Of a DNA stretch of 32,227 nucleotides, positions 17,623 through 26,541 are shown piece by piece (within the stretch, counting starts at the first letter, position 1; each line of letters opens with the position of its first letter). The position numbers and the translations under genes were made by a program. This stretch comes from Candidatus Cryptobacteroides intestinipullorum (GTDB lineage: Bacteria > Bacteroidota > Bacteroidia > Bacteroidales > UBA932). The notes beneath the pieces were generated by a model. The model saw nothing but the letters and a program-made list of their open reading frames with translations, had not been told where the DNA came from and did no database searches. The stretch spans positions 1 to 32,227 of the forward strand of contig DVIP01000170.1 of the NCBI GenBank assembly GCA_018711225.1. The letters run 5' to 3'.

Positions 17623-18159
17623 CTAATAGAATTTGACAATATCACCGGCCTCCTTTCTTCGCGGCTTCTCCACGCCGGAAGCACGTTCCCCAAGAGCAAT
17701 GACCGAAAGGATGCATTCATTCTCCGGAATATGAAGTATGCCGCGGATGGCGTCTGCATCGCGTATTCCCATCACCAGGGAATCCACTCCTTCTTCAGCC
17801 GCTCTCAGGAGGAATATGGAATTCTGGAGACCGGCATCATAGATACCCCAGCCGTTTCCAAGCTCATTGGACGGTGTCCCGTCCTTCTCGTATCCGGAAA
17901 TATTCCTGACGAATGTGCACACCACCAGAGCCTGCACGTTCTCGGTATTGCGGATATTCCACGAATAAAGGCACTCGCGCACGGCTGCTATCTTTTCGGG
18001 AGACATGACTGCGTGATACCGTGCAGTTTCCGTGTTTTTCCAAGACGGGGCCTCAAGAGCGGACGAAACAAACGAGCGTACAATATCTTCCGTCACTCTC
18101 TCCCCTTTCGCGAAGTCCCTTATGCTCCGCCTCTTTTCCAATATATCCTTCAGTTCCAT
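17623..18159 (-). CDS. Nitroreductase family protein
   Basis: 'LEKRRSIRDFAKGERVTEDIVRSFVSSALEAPSWKNTE...GIYDAGLQNSIFLLRAAEEGVDSLVMG' nitroreductase fold motifs; 8 bp from bioB on the same strand. Confidence 0.9.
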   Translation of the reverse strand: MELKDILEKRRSIRDFAKGERVTEDIVRSFVSSALEAPSWKNTETARYHAVMSPEKIAAVRECLYSWNIRNTENVQALVVCTFVRNISGYEKDGTPSNELGNGWGIYDAGLQNSIFLLRAAEEGVDSLVMGIRDADAIRGILHIPENECILSVIALGERASGVEKPRRKEAGDIVKFY

Positions 18160-18200
18160 ATCCGGTATTATAAATGAAACAACGTTATATCATACATAAA

Positions 18201-18239
18201 TGAGGTAGCGTTTTCCCCGGAAAGGAAAGCACTACCTCA
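18201..18239 (-). terminator. Hairpin downstream of fbaA, possible terminator
   Basis: TGAGGTAG (18201-18208) pairs exactly with CTACCTCA (18232-18239), with further internal pairing; only a weak T-rich tract follows on the minus strand. Confidence 0.45.
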
Positions 18240-18263
18240 ACCTGATTTCCGGAAACTGTCCGA

Positions 18264-19265
18264 TTATTCGGCCTTTCCGTCAGAACCGAGCACATTGATG
18301 ATCTTGTGCTCATAAAGCTTCTTCATCTCGTCACGAGCCGGTCCGAGGTATTTGCGAGGGTCAAATTCAGCAGGTTTCTCTGCGAATACCTTGCGGATGG
18401 CGGCAGTCATTGCAAGACGGGAGTCAGAGTCGATGTTGATCTTGCAGACAGCAGACTTGGCAGCCTTGCGGAGCTCTTCTTCAGGAATACCGATGGCAGC
18501 CTCAAGGTTTCCGCCGTATTTGTTGATCATGTCCACATACTCCTGAGGCACGGATGACGAGCCGTGAAGTACGATAGGGAATCCAGGGAGCTCCTTCATC
18601 ACGCCGTCGAGGACGTCGAATGCAAGTGGCGGAGGTACGAGACGGCCTGTCTTTGGATCGAGAGTGCACTGCTCCGGTTTGAACTTGTAGGCTCCGTGTG
18701 ATGTTCCGATTGAAATGGCGAGAGAATCGCAGCCTGTCTTGGAAGTGAAGTCCACCACTTCTTCAGGCCTTGTATAAGTGTGGTGTTCAGCCTGTACTTC
18801 ATCCTCAACGCCTGCGAGGACTCCAAGTTCGCCTTCTACAGTCACATCATACTGGTGTGCATAGTCAACGACTTTCCTGGTAAGGGCGACATTCTCGTCG
18901 TATGGAAGATGGGAGCCGTCGATCATGACTGATGAGAAGCCCATGTCTACACAGCTCTTGCAAAGCTCGAAAGAATCGCCGTGGTCAAGGTGAAGGACGA
19001 TCTGAGGATTTTCCCAGCCGAGTTCCTTCGCATATTCTACTGCACCCTCTGCCATATAGCGGAGAAGGGTCTGGTTTGCATAGTTGCGCGCACCCTTTGA
19101 TACCTGGAGGATCACAGGTGACTTGGTCTCTGCAGCAGCCTGGATAATGGCCTGAAGCTGCTCCATGTTGTTGAAATTGAATGCAGGGATTGCATAACCC
19201 CCATTGATAGCCTTGGCGAACATTTCCTTGGTGTTCACAAGGCCAAGAGTCTTATAAGATACCAT
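18264..19265 (-). CDS. fbaA: Class II fructose-1,6-bisphosphate aldolase
   Basis: 'HLDHGDSFELCKSCVDMGFSSVMIDGSHLPYDENV', 'VLHGSSSVPQEYV', 'KINIDSDSRLAMTAAIRKVF'. Confidence 0.95.
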   Translation of the reverse strand: MVSYKTLGLVNTKEMFAKAINGGYAIPAFNFNNMEQLQAIIQAAAETKSPVILQVSKGARNYANQTLLRYMAEGAVEYAKELGWENPQIVLHLDHGDSFELCKSCVDMGFSSVMIDGSHLPYDENVALTRKVVDYAHQYDVTVEGELGVLAGVEDEVQAEHHTYTRPEEVVDFTSKTGCDSLAISIGTSHGAYKFKPEQCTLDPKTGRLVPPPLAFDVLDGVMKELPGFPIVLHGSSSVPQEYVDMINKYGGNLEAAIGIPEEELRKAAKSAVCKINIDSDSRLAMTAAIRKVFAEKPAEFDPRKYLGPARDEMKKLYEHKIINVLGSDGKAE

Positions 19266-19318
19266 AACCTTAATATATTAAAAGTATTGTTTCATCTTCA
19301 GGGAATCACGGAACAAAG

Positions 19319-19350
19319 AGGGTGACCCAAAAGTGACTTTTGGTCACCCT
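19319..19350. repeat. Long near-perfect inverted repeat (AGGGTGACC(c)AAAAGT / ACTTTTGGTCACCCT)
   Basis: 15-bp stem with a single bulged C, 54 bp upstream of the fbaA start codon. Confidence 0.85.
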
Positions 19351-19355
19351 CAAAC

Positions 19356-19521
19356 GTCTTTCTTCGAAAGACTAGACCCATCCTAACCCCCTACACCCCC
19401 TATTAGGGGATTAACCTTGACAGGTTTTCCTCCTTCGCACCTCAGGAATATCCAAATAAATTTGGTATTCCGTTCGGTTTGTCGTCGGTTGTGCGACTCC
19501 CAGTCGCGGTCCCTTCGGGAC
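19356..19521. other. Array of consecutive short hairpins in the fbaA/gmk divergent intergenic region
   Basis: GTCTTTC-ttc-GAAAGAC (19356-19372); CCCC-tatta-GGGG (19397-19409); GGAATA(t)CCAAAT-aa-ATTTGGTATTCC (19445-19471); GCGACT-ccc-AGTCGC (19493-19507); GTCCC-ttc-GGGAC (19509-19521). Confidence 0.75.
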
Positions 19522-19575
19522 TTTTGACCCAGCCCCTTCATTCTGTCCTTTTTCTTCCGTTTTTCCCAAAACAAC

Positions 19576-19595
19576 GCAAAAATAATTATTTTTGC
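19576..19595. promoter_or_regulatory. 20-bp perfect palindrome GCAAAAATAATTATTTTTGC carrying a TATTTTTG -7 box on each strand (candidate bidirectional promoter for gmk and fbaA)
   Basis: Plus-strand TATTTTTG 19587-19594; minus-strand TATTTTTG 19577-19584; between divergent genes. No convincing -33 TTTG on either side. Confidence 0.55.
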
Positions 19596-19683
19596 AGAAT
19601 ATAAAAAATAAAAGAATATAATAACAAGTCCGACAGGAGCGCGGATCACGCAATACTCCGTACCGGACCGTCATGATTCCGTT

Positions 19684-20280
19684 ATGAACAAGGTTATAAT
19701 ATTTTCAGCCCCGTCCGGATCAGGGAAAAGCACCATAGTCAACCATATCCTCGGCCTGTATCCGGAACTGGAATTTTCAGTATCGGCGACTTCCCGCGCC
19801 CCGAGAGGCCGGGAGCAGGACGGACGCGAATATTATTTCTTCACGGCCGACCGGTTCAGGGAGATGATAGAGGAAGGGAAATTCGTGGAATACGAGGAGG
19901 TCTATCCCGGCTCCTTCTACGGTACGCTGAAATCAGAGGTCGAAAGGATATGGCAGAAAGGCCATGTCATCATTTTCGATGTGGATGTGAAAGGCGGAGT
20001 GAACCTCAAGCGGATTTTCGGGGACAAGGCCCTCTCCGTATTCATCAGCGCCCCGTCCGTGGAGGTGCTCAGGGACAGGCTCGAAAAAAGGGCGACCGAC
20101 AGTCCGGAAGCCATAGCCGGACGTGTAGCCAAGGCTGCGGAAGAAATGACATACGCCGGACAGTTCGACTATGTCCTGGTCAATGACAATCTTGAGAAGG
20201 CGTATGCCGAGGCGGACAGGGTCATAGGAGGATTCATACGCGAAGACCTGAGGCCGGAAAAGCAGGTATTTCAGGAGTGA
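19684..20280 (+). CDS. gmk: Guanylate kinase
   Basis: P-loop 'SAPSGSGKSTIVNHIL', 'VSATSRAPRGREQDGREYYF', 'FVEYEEVYPGSFYGT'. Confidence 0.96.
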   Translation: MNKVIIFSAPSGSGKSTIVNHILGLYPELEFSVSATSRAPRGREQDGREYYFFTADRFREMIEEGKFVEYEEVYPGSFYGTLKSEVERIWQKGHVIIFDVDVKGGVNLKRIFGDKALSVFISAPSVEVLRDRLEKRATDSPEAIAGRVAKAAEEMTYAGQFDYVLVNDNLEKAYAEADRVIGGFIREDLRPEKQVFQE

Positions 20281-20306
20281 AGCCGGAGAAGACAAATTCC
20301 ATCAGG

Positions 20307-20873
20307 ATGAAAATAGCCGTATATCCAGGATCTTTCAACCCCCTCCATATCGGGCACAAGGCCATAATCAGGTATCTGACTGCCGATATGGACTTCGACA
20401 ACGTGTATCTGATAGTCTCACCCAAAAACCCGCTGAAGGACAATATCAGCGCCGAAAGCGCCAGAGACCGGTTCGAAGCGGCATGCAAGGCCGTAAGCAG
20501 GTCAGGGCTAAAGGTAAAGGCCGATGACATAGAACTCGGGATGCCGGCTCCGCAATACACGATAAGGACACTGGACGCCCTGAAGGAAAGGGAGCCGGAT
20601 AACGACTTCACACTGGTAATCGGAGCCGACAACCTGGCGAACATCTGCCGGTGGAAGGACTACGAAAGGATTCTGTCCGAGTACGGGGTCGTCGTATTCC
20701 CGCGAAAAGGGACAGACTGCCGCCCTGTCAAGGAAAATATTGAAAAAAGGTTCCGCGAGAACGGCATGGTCTGCCGCATCGCCATCGCAGATGCCCCGAT
20801 GGTGGATATCTCTTCCACGGAAATCAGGGAGGGCATCGGAAAGGGTGCCGACATGTCCGGATTCCTCATGTGA
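20307..20873 (+). CDS. nadD: Nicotinate-nucleotide adenylyltransferase (start revised from the track's 20277 GTG)
   Basis: 'MKIAVYPGSFNPLHIGHKAIIRYL', 'FTLVIGADNLANICRWKDYERIL', 'VDISSTEIREGI'. The ATG at 20307 precedes the conserved motif; the GTG at 20277 overlaps the gmk stop. Confidence 0.92.
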   Translation: MKIAVYPGSFNPLHIGHKAIIRYLTADMDFDNVYLIVSPKNPLKDNISAESARDRFEAACKAVSRSGLKVKADDIELGMPAPQYTIRTLDALKEREPDNDFTLVIGADNLANICRWKDYERILSEYGVVVFPRKGTDCRPVKENIEKRFRENGMVCRIAIADAPMVDISSTEIREGIGKGADMSGFLM

Positions 20874-20924
20874 TTTCCGCCTGGACGGGACATGCCGGAC
20901 AGTACCGGAAAAAAAGAATTGGCA

Positions 20925-21404
20925 ATGCATATAGAAACAGAAAGGAAATTCCTGGTCAATGATGACTCGTACAAGGAGATGGAGACAGAGTGTCACAGGC
21001 TGACGCAGGGCTACATCTGCCGGGAAAAAGGAAGAACGGTCAGAGTCAGGCTCTGGGATGACAGGGCATACCTTACGATAAAGGGGGCCGGAAGCGCCAG
21101 CGGTATGAGCAGGTATGAATGGGAAAAGGAAATATCCGCAGAAGATGCTGCGGACCTCTTCCGCCTGTGCCGTGAAGGATTCATAGACAAGACCAGACAC
21201 ATCGTCCCGTATGGAGGGAAGATATTCGAAGTGGATGAATTTCATGGAGAAAACTCAGGACTCACAGTGGCCGAGATAGAGCTCGGCTCGGAAGACGAGA
21301 CGTTCTCCAGACCTCCATGGCTCGGAAAGGAAGTCACGGGTGACCGCCGCTATTATAACTCGATGCTGGTCATCTCCCCCTATTCAGACTGGGCGTCCGA
21401 ATAA
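20925..21404 (+). CDS. CYTH domain protein (start likely 20925; 20892 possible)
   Basis: 'MHIETERKFLVND', 'TVRVRLWDDRAYLTIKG', 'VAEIELGSEDE' CYTH motifs. Confidence 0.9.
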   Translation: MHIETERKFLVNDDSYKEMETECHRLTQGYICREKGRTVRVRLWDDRAYLTIKGAGSASGMSRYEWEKEISAEDAADLFRLCREGFIDKTRHIVPYGGKIFEVDEFHGENSGLTVAEIELGSEDETFSRPPWLGKEVTGDRRYYNSMLVISPYSDWASE

Positions 21405-22162
21405 GGCTCACCGCCGGGAAGAAGGACTGATTCAGGTATTCCCTTCCATGCATAAGGGACGGGTGCTTCAATCGTCATTTCTTCCTTCCTGACAGGATGG
21501 ATGAAGTTTATCCTGCGGGAATGCAGGCTGATGCTGCCGTCCGGATTCGATCTCGGAGCCCCGTATTTCAGGTCTCCCTTTATGACACAGCCCATATCAG
21601 AAAGCTGGCACCGTATCTGGTGATGCCGGCCAGTAAGCAGTTTCACTTCCAGAAGCCAGTATCTGTCGGTCCTGCACAGAAGCCTGTATTCCAGTTCCGC
21701 CAGTTTGGCATTCTGCCTGCGTGCCCCGGGACGGCACATGTATGACTTGTTCCGCTCTTCGTTCCTGTATATGTACCCGGAAAGACGGGCCTGACTTTCC
21801 GGAGGGGCAGAACATACCAGCGCCCAATAATATTTATGCATGCCCCCCGTCCTGAACATTTCGTTCAGCCTGGCAAGCGCCTTGGAAGTCCTGGCCAGCA
21901 CCACGATGCCGCTTACAGGACGGTCCAGACGGTGCGGCACTCCGAGGAAGACGCTGCCGGGCTTGGAATCCCGCATCGCGATGAAAGATTTGTAAAAGTC
22001 CGTGAGTGTCTCGTCTTCGGTCTTGTCAGCCTGTACGATCTCCCCCGCCCTCTTGTTCACGACAAGCAGATGGTTGTCTTCGTACAGAATGCGCTGTTCT
22101 GCGTCGGCATACTCTTCCGGAGCAAGCCGTCTGTAAGGTTTGAAAGGTGTACCGTTCTCCAT
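21380..22162 (-). CDS. RluA family pseudouridine synthase (start revised to ATG 22162)
   Basis: 'HRLDRPVSGIVVLARTSKALARLNEMFR', 'GRHHQIRCQLSDMGCVIKGDLKYGA'. The track start at 22186 is a TTG overlapping a -7-like sequence. Confidence 0.9.
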   Translation of the reverse strand: MENGTPFKPYRRLAPEEYADAEQRILYEDNHLLVVNKRAGEIVQADKTEDETLTDFYKSFIAMRDSKPGSVFLGVPHRLDRPVSGIVVLARTSKALARLNEMFRTGGMHKYYWALVCSAPPESQARLSGYIYRNEERNKSYMCRPGARRQNAKLAELEYRLLCRTDRYWLLEVKLLTGRHHQIRCQLSDMGCVIKGDLKYGAPRSNPDGSISLHSRRINFIHPVRKEEMTIEAPVPYAWKGIPESVLLPGGEPYSDAQSE

Positions 22163-22327
22163 CCTGACATCATTAAGGCACGGCAAAGTTAAGTTAAGTT
22201 TTCATATTGTAACACATCACTTGAAATATATTCCCCTAATTGGACGAAAAATCTATTTTCCCGCCGTTCATGTACTCGTCCCGAATATCCGTCGATTGTA
22301 TATCCAGACAGACACATGCCGCATTTG

Positions 22328-22341
22328 GCTGACATGTCAGC
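22328..22341. promoter_or_regulatory. 14-bp palindrome GCTGACATGTCAGC upstream of dnaK, with a related CTGACATTTTGACATG at 22351-22366
   Basis: Perfect palindrome directly following a TTTG (22324-22327), in the rluA/dnaK divergent region. Confidence 0.5.
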
Positions 22342-22525
22342 AAGGATAATCTGACATTTTGACATGTTTGAAGCTTTTCAGGACAATGGCACAAGTTTCG
22401 ATATTAGCCAGACGTCTTCCGGAACGGACATGGAAGTCCGGGAAGGAGGCAGGGCCGGTCGCTTCTGCAGATGCAGGGGCTTCCGGAAAAGAAAAACGAA
22501 AATAATCAAAAGGAGAAACAATATT

Positions 22526-24421
22526 ATGGGAAAAATCATTGGTATTGACTTGGGAACCACGAACTCATGCGTGGCAGTCATGGAAGGCAACAAGCCTACC
22601 GTAATCATCAACAACGAAGGTCAGAGGACTACGCCTTCAGTAGTCGCATTCACCGACGGAGGTGAAAGGAAGATAGGTAACCCTGCCAAAAGACAGGCCA
22701 TAACCAATCCTCACAAGACAGTCTTTTCCATCAAAAGGTTCATGGGAGAGACATACGACCAGGTAACGAATGAAGCCGAAAGAGTGCCTTACAAGGTAGT
22801 CCGCGGCGAAAACAATACACCGAGGGTCGACATCGACGGAAGGCTTTACACTCCACAGGAAATTTCGGCCATGATTCTTCAGAAAATGAAGAAGACAGCT
22901 GAAGACTATCTCAGGCAGGAAGTTACAGAAGCCGTCATAACGGTGCCTGCATACTTCTCAGACTCTCAGAGACAGGCTACAAAAGAGGCTGGAAAGATTG
23001 CCGGACTGGATGTAAAGCGTATCATCAACGAGCCTACGGCAGCAGCCCTTGCATACGGCCTTGACCAGAAAAACAAGGACATGAAGATAGCCGTATATGA
23101 CCTTGGCGGCGGTACATTCGATATATCCATCATGGAACTCGGCGACGGTGTATTCGAGGTGAAATCCACCAACGGTGACACCCACCTGGGAGGTGATGAT
23201 TTCGACCAGGTCATCATAGACTGGCTGGCATCTGAATTTGCAGCGGAAAACGGCGGAATCGACCTGAAGAAAGACCCTATGGCACTTCAGAGGCTGAAAG
23301 AAGCTGCAGAAAAAGCCAAGATAGAACTTTCAAGCCAGACATCTACCGAAATCAACCTTCCGTACATAATGCCTGTAGACGGTATTCCTAAACATCTGGT
23401 AAAGACTCTCACCAGGGCCAAATTCGAGCAGCTGGCAGACAGCCTTATCCAGAGGACGGTGGAACCGTGCCGCAAGGCTCTTGCAGATGCAGGCTACAGC
23501 GCATCGGATATCGACGAAGTCCTGCTTGTCGGCGGTTCTACACGTATTCCGGCTATCCAGGCTATCGTAGAGAAGTTCTTCGGAAAAGCTCCTAACAAGA
23601 GCGTGAACCCTGACGAGGTAGTGGCCATAGGTGCCGCAATACAGGGCGGCGTGCTGGCAGGTGATGTAAAGGACGTACTGCTGCTCGATGTCACTCCGCT
23701 TTCACTCGGTATCGAGACACTCGGCGGCGTGATGACAAAGCTCATCGACGCGAACACTACCATCCCTACCAGGAAATCACAGGTATTCTCTACAGCTGCA
23801 GATAACCAGCCTTCAGTAGAAATACACGTCCTCCAGGGTGAGAGGCCGATGGCCAAGGACAATAAGGAAATCGGCAAATTCCACCTGGACGGCATAGCAC
23901 CTGCTCCAAGAGGTGTTCCTCAGATCGAAGTGACATTCGACATAGACGCAAACGGTATACTTAACGTATCTGCAAAAGACAAGGCTACCGGCAAGGAGCA
24001 GAACATCAGGATCGAGGCTTCTTCTGGACTTAGCGAAGAGGAAATCAAGAGGATGCGTGACGAAGCCAAGGCAAACGAGGCTTCCGACAAGGCAGAAAAG
24101 GAAAGAATCGACAAGATAAACAATGCTGACGCACTCTGCTTCCAGACCGAAAAGAATCTGAAGGAATACGGAGACAAGATTCCTGCCGACAAGAAAGGCG
24201 CTATAGAATCTGCCCTGAACAATCTGAAAGAGGCTGTGAAGAGCCAGAACATATCTGATATAGACAGATACAACAGCGAACTCGAATCAGCATGGCATGC
24301 AGCATCCGAGGATATGGCCAAGGCCGCAGGCGCCCAGCAGGGCGGGCCGCAGGGACCGTTCCAGGGAGGCCCTCAGGGACCGCAGAACGGACCTGACAAC
24401 CAGGGACCTGACGAGCAGTAA
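22526..24421 (+). CDS. dnaK: Hsp70 chaperone DnaK (start revised to 22526)
   Basis: '[27 protein letters not shown]' through the substrate-binding domain; the track's upstream 54 residues lack DnaK similarity. Confidence 0.97.
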   Translation: MGKIIGIDLGTTNSCVAVMEGNKPTVIINNEGQRTTPSVVAFTDGGERKIGNPAKRQAITNPHKTVFSIKRFMGETYDQVTNEAERVPYKVVRGENNTPRVDIDGRLYTPQEISAMILQKMKKTAEDYLRQEVTEAVITVPAYFSDSQRQATKEAGKIAGLDVKRIINEPTAAALAYGLDQKNKDMKIAVYDLGGGTFDISIMELGDGVFEVKSTNGDTHLGGDDFDQVIIDWLASEFAAENGGIDLKKDPMALQRLKEAAEKAKIELSSQTSTEINLPYIMPVDGIPKHLVKTLTRAKFEQLADSLIQRTVEPCRKALADAGYSASDIDEVLLVGGSTRIPAIQAIVEKFFGKAPNKSVNPDEVVAIGAAIQGGVLAGDVKDVLLLDVTPLSLGIETLGGVMTKLIDANTTIPTRKSQVFSTAADNQPSVEIHVLQGERPMAKDNKEIGKFHLDGIAPAPRGVPQIEVTFDIDANGILNVSAKDKATGKEQNIRIEASSGLSEEEIKRMRDEAKANEASDKAEKERIDKINNADALCFQTEKNLKEYGDKIPADKKGAIESALNNLKEAVKSQNISDIDRYNSELESAWHAASEDMAKAAGAQQGGPQGPFQGGPQGPQNGPDNQGPDEQ

Positions 24422-24441
24422 AGTTTGTGTGCAATAAAGAG

Positions 24442-24480
24442 CGGCTGTGCCGGAGACAAATCCGGCGCAGCCGTTTTTTT
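24442..24480 (+). terminator. Rho-independent terminator of dnaK
   Basis: CGGCTGTGCCGGA-gacaaa-TCCGGCGCAGCCG stem (one G-U wobble) followed by TTTTTTT. Confidence 0.93.
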
Positions 24481-24488
24481 CTTCCAAC

Positions 24489-25574
24489 TCATTTCAGGAC
24501 AAAATCCGAAACGTTCTTCAGACCTACAAGTCCATAATAAGAACTTTCTATGTCTCCTTTCAGACATACGAGTCTTCCCAGCATCTCCGGATTCAGAGCC
24601 AGATTCAAGGCATCCCTGACATCACCGGACGGCAGCTGTACCGCGATGCAGTTATTCCTGGACGAAACTGTGGAACGAGGTCCCAGAAGGATATTCGAGG
24701 CCGATTTGAACGGAGGCTCAAACGACGCATTGGCGGAAGTCAGGTCTCCCCCGACAATAAAACCGGAAACCCACACGTCATCCCTGCCGACATTCTCCGC
24801 TGCCTGTGCCACAGATATGGCAGACCCCGAAGATTCCCCTTTGGAGGATTCCTGACTTCCCAGATAATAGTCCTCCATAGTCCAGACCCTGGATGTATCC
24901 AGACTTATGGAAATACCCCTGGACCCCTCAGGATCAGACGCGGAAACGGAAATTTTCATGACAAGTATCTCCTGAGCGACTACCGTCCTGGTCAGAAGAA
25001 CAGTCTCCCTGCCTCCGTCATACAATATAAGGGATATGGATCCTGGACTGAAATAGGCAATTCTGTCCTCCGAATAACTGTACATCAGCCTATGCGTCCC
25101 TGATTTCAGGAACAGCACCCCATCCGGATACTCCGTAAGAAAATCCGGAGAGATGTCCAGCCTGATTCCGGAATTGATCTGCCGGCAGTCCAGGCTGACC
25201 GCAATGTCTCCGGATGGAGGGACTACGACGCACTGTTCGTCCCCGTACTGGGGCGCCGAAAACTTCAAACCGGAAAAATCCTCAGACCGGACATATATGC
25301 TGTAACTGCCCGGATCTACGGAAATGGCTTCAGGCAATTCACCGTATATGCCGTCAAACACCTCTTTCCCGTTTTCATCTGTGACTGTGATAAGGAATTC
25401 ATTCGTATCCGGCAACTCCTTTGAAACCTTGGAAATATCTTCCGGACTGCTGTCAAACCTGAACATCAGCCTGCCTTCAGCAGTATCTTCATTTACCTGC
25501 TTCCGACATGAAAAAGATACCGCCAACGCCATGAGCAGCATCGCGGCTGCAAGAACTCTTTTCAACTTCTTCAT
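24489..25574 (-). CDS. DUF4493/DUF6359-type lipoprotein (start revised to MKKLKRVL at 25574)
   Basis: Lipobox VSFSC; 'EFLITVTDENGKEVFDGIYGELPEAISVDPGSYSIYVRS' DUF4493-like; C-terminal 'VSGFIVGG...NCIAVQLPSGDVRDALNL' OB-fold DUF6359-like. Confidence 0.7.
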   Translation of the reverse strand: MKKLKRVLAAAMLLMALAVSFSCRKQVNEDTAEGRLMFRFDSSPEDISKVSKELPDTNEFLITVTDENGKEVFDGIYGELPEAISVDPGSYSIYVRSEDFSGLKFSAPQYGDEQCVVVPPSGDIAVSLDCRQINSGIRLDISPDFLTEYPDGVLFLKSGTHRLMYSYSEDRIAYFSPGSISLILYDGGRETVLLTRTVVAQEILVMKISVSASDPEGSRGISISLDTSRVWTMEDYYLGSQESSKGESSGSAISVAQAAENVGRDDVWVSGFIVGGDLTSANASFEPPFKSASNILLGPRSTVSSRNNCIAVQLPSGDVRDALNLALNPEMLGRLVCLKGDIESSYYGLVGLKNVSDFVLK

Positions 25575-25722
25575 TTCTCCTCCTCTACTTAAACCGCCGC
25601 ACCATTGCAGCTGACGGCAAAAGTATAACACGGCCAGGAAAAAGGTTTATCGAAAAAGAAAAAAGACTTTGCAGAAAAAGAAAATCCTTGCAGGAAAAGA
25701 AATTCCATTCCGTACTTCCGTT

Positions 25723-26523
25723 TCAGGCCTGCAGGAAAAATACAGGTGACGGATACGACCTCGGGAGGCAGCGCAGATGTACCGTCCCCTTCTCCACCCC
25801 GATTCCGGCCAGAGCCTCCGAAGAGGCCCTGTATGCCAGCTCTGGAGTATTGTTGTTCTCGCTCAGATGGCACAGGAAAATATTCCTGAGCTCCGGATGG
25901 AATACACGTTTCAACGCCTCCGCACACTCCGTATTGCTGAGATGCCCGCTGCCCTGTATTATCCTCATCTTCAGCTCGTATGTATAGGAGCCGGACATCA
26001 GCATCTCCTTGTCATAGTTCGACTCCAGAACCAGTGTCTGCGCCTGTGACGCATATTTCAGGAGGTCATCGGTTATCTGCCCGATATCGGTGGCTATCAT
26101 GAATTTATGTCCGTCGAAGTCAATCGCATAGCCTACCGTCTGTACGGCATCGTGAGGCACCTCGAAACATCTGACCCCTATACCTGACAAATCCGTTTCG
26201 ACCCCTTCTTCAAGTGTTTTCCTGTATGCGCCTATGATTCCTGCCGTAAAAGGATGTCTGGAAAGGGCATTGCCTATCGTTTCTGTCGTATATACCGGTT
26301 TGTGAAGTTTCTTGCAGAATGTTCCGAGGAATTTTATATGATCCAGATGCGCATGCGTGATGAGAATCCCCTCTATCGCATCCGGACTTATCCCGTTGTC
26401 CTTGAAAAACCTGGACAAACGCCTCAGGCTGACTCCGGCGTCGATTATGATTCCGCGTTCTTCCGAACCGAGATAATAACAGTTGCCGCAGCTTCCGCTG
26501 GACAGGCTAAAGAACTTCAGCAT
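25723..26523 (-). CDS. MBL-fold metallohydrolase (YycJ/WalJ-like)
   Basis: 'SLSSGSCGNCYYLG', 'ITHAHLDHIKFLGTF', 'HDAVQTVGYAI', 'FLCHLSENNNTPELA'. Confidence 0.9.
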   Translation of the reverse strand: MLKFFSLSSGSCGNCYYLGSEERGIIIDAGVSLRRLSRFFKDNGISPDAIEGILITHAHLDHIKFLGTFCKKLHKPVYTTETIGNALSRHPFTAGIIGAYRKTLEEGVETDLSGIGVRCFEVPHDAVQTVGYAIDFDGHKFMIATDIGQITDDLLKYASQAQTLVLESNYDKEMLMSGSYTYELKMRIIQGSGHLSNTECAEALKRVFHPELRNIFLCHLSENNNTPELAYRASSEALAGIGVEKGTVHLRCLPRSYPSPVFFLQA

Positions 26524-26541
26524 CTTCCTCGCAACCCTCCA

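Noticed and set aside
22364-22525. 54-residue N-terminal extension of DnaK in the ORF track
   Set aside because: No similarity to DnaK, and [15 protein letters not shown] is the canonical start; the region is better read as leader/promoter DNA.
25600-25740. A-rich degenerate repeats (gcaggaaaaagaaa-like) upstream of the DUF4493 lipoprotein
   Set aside because: Low-complexity purine-rich tract; no consistent period or symmetry.
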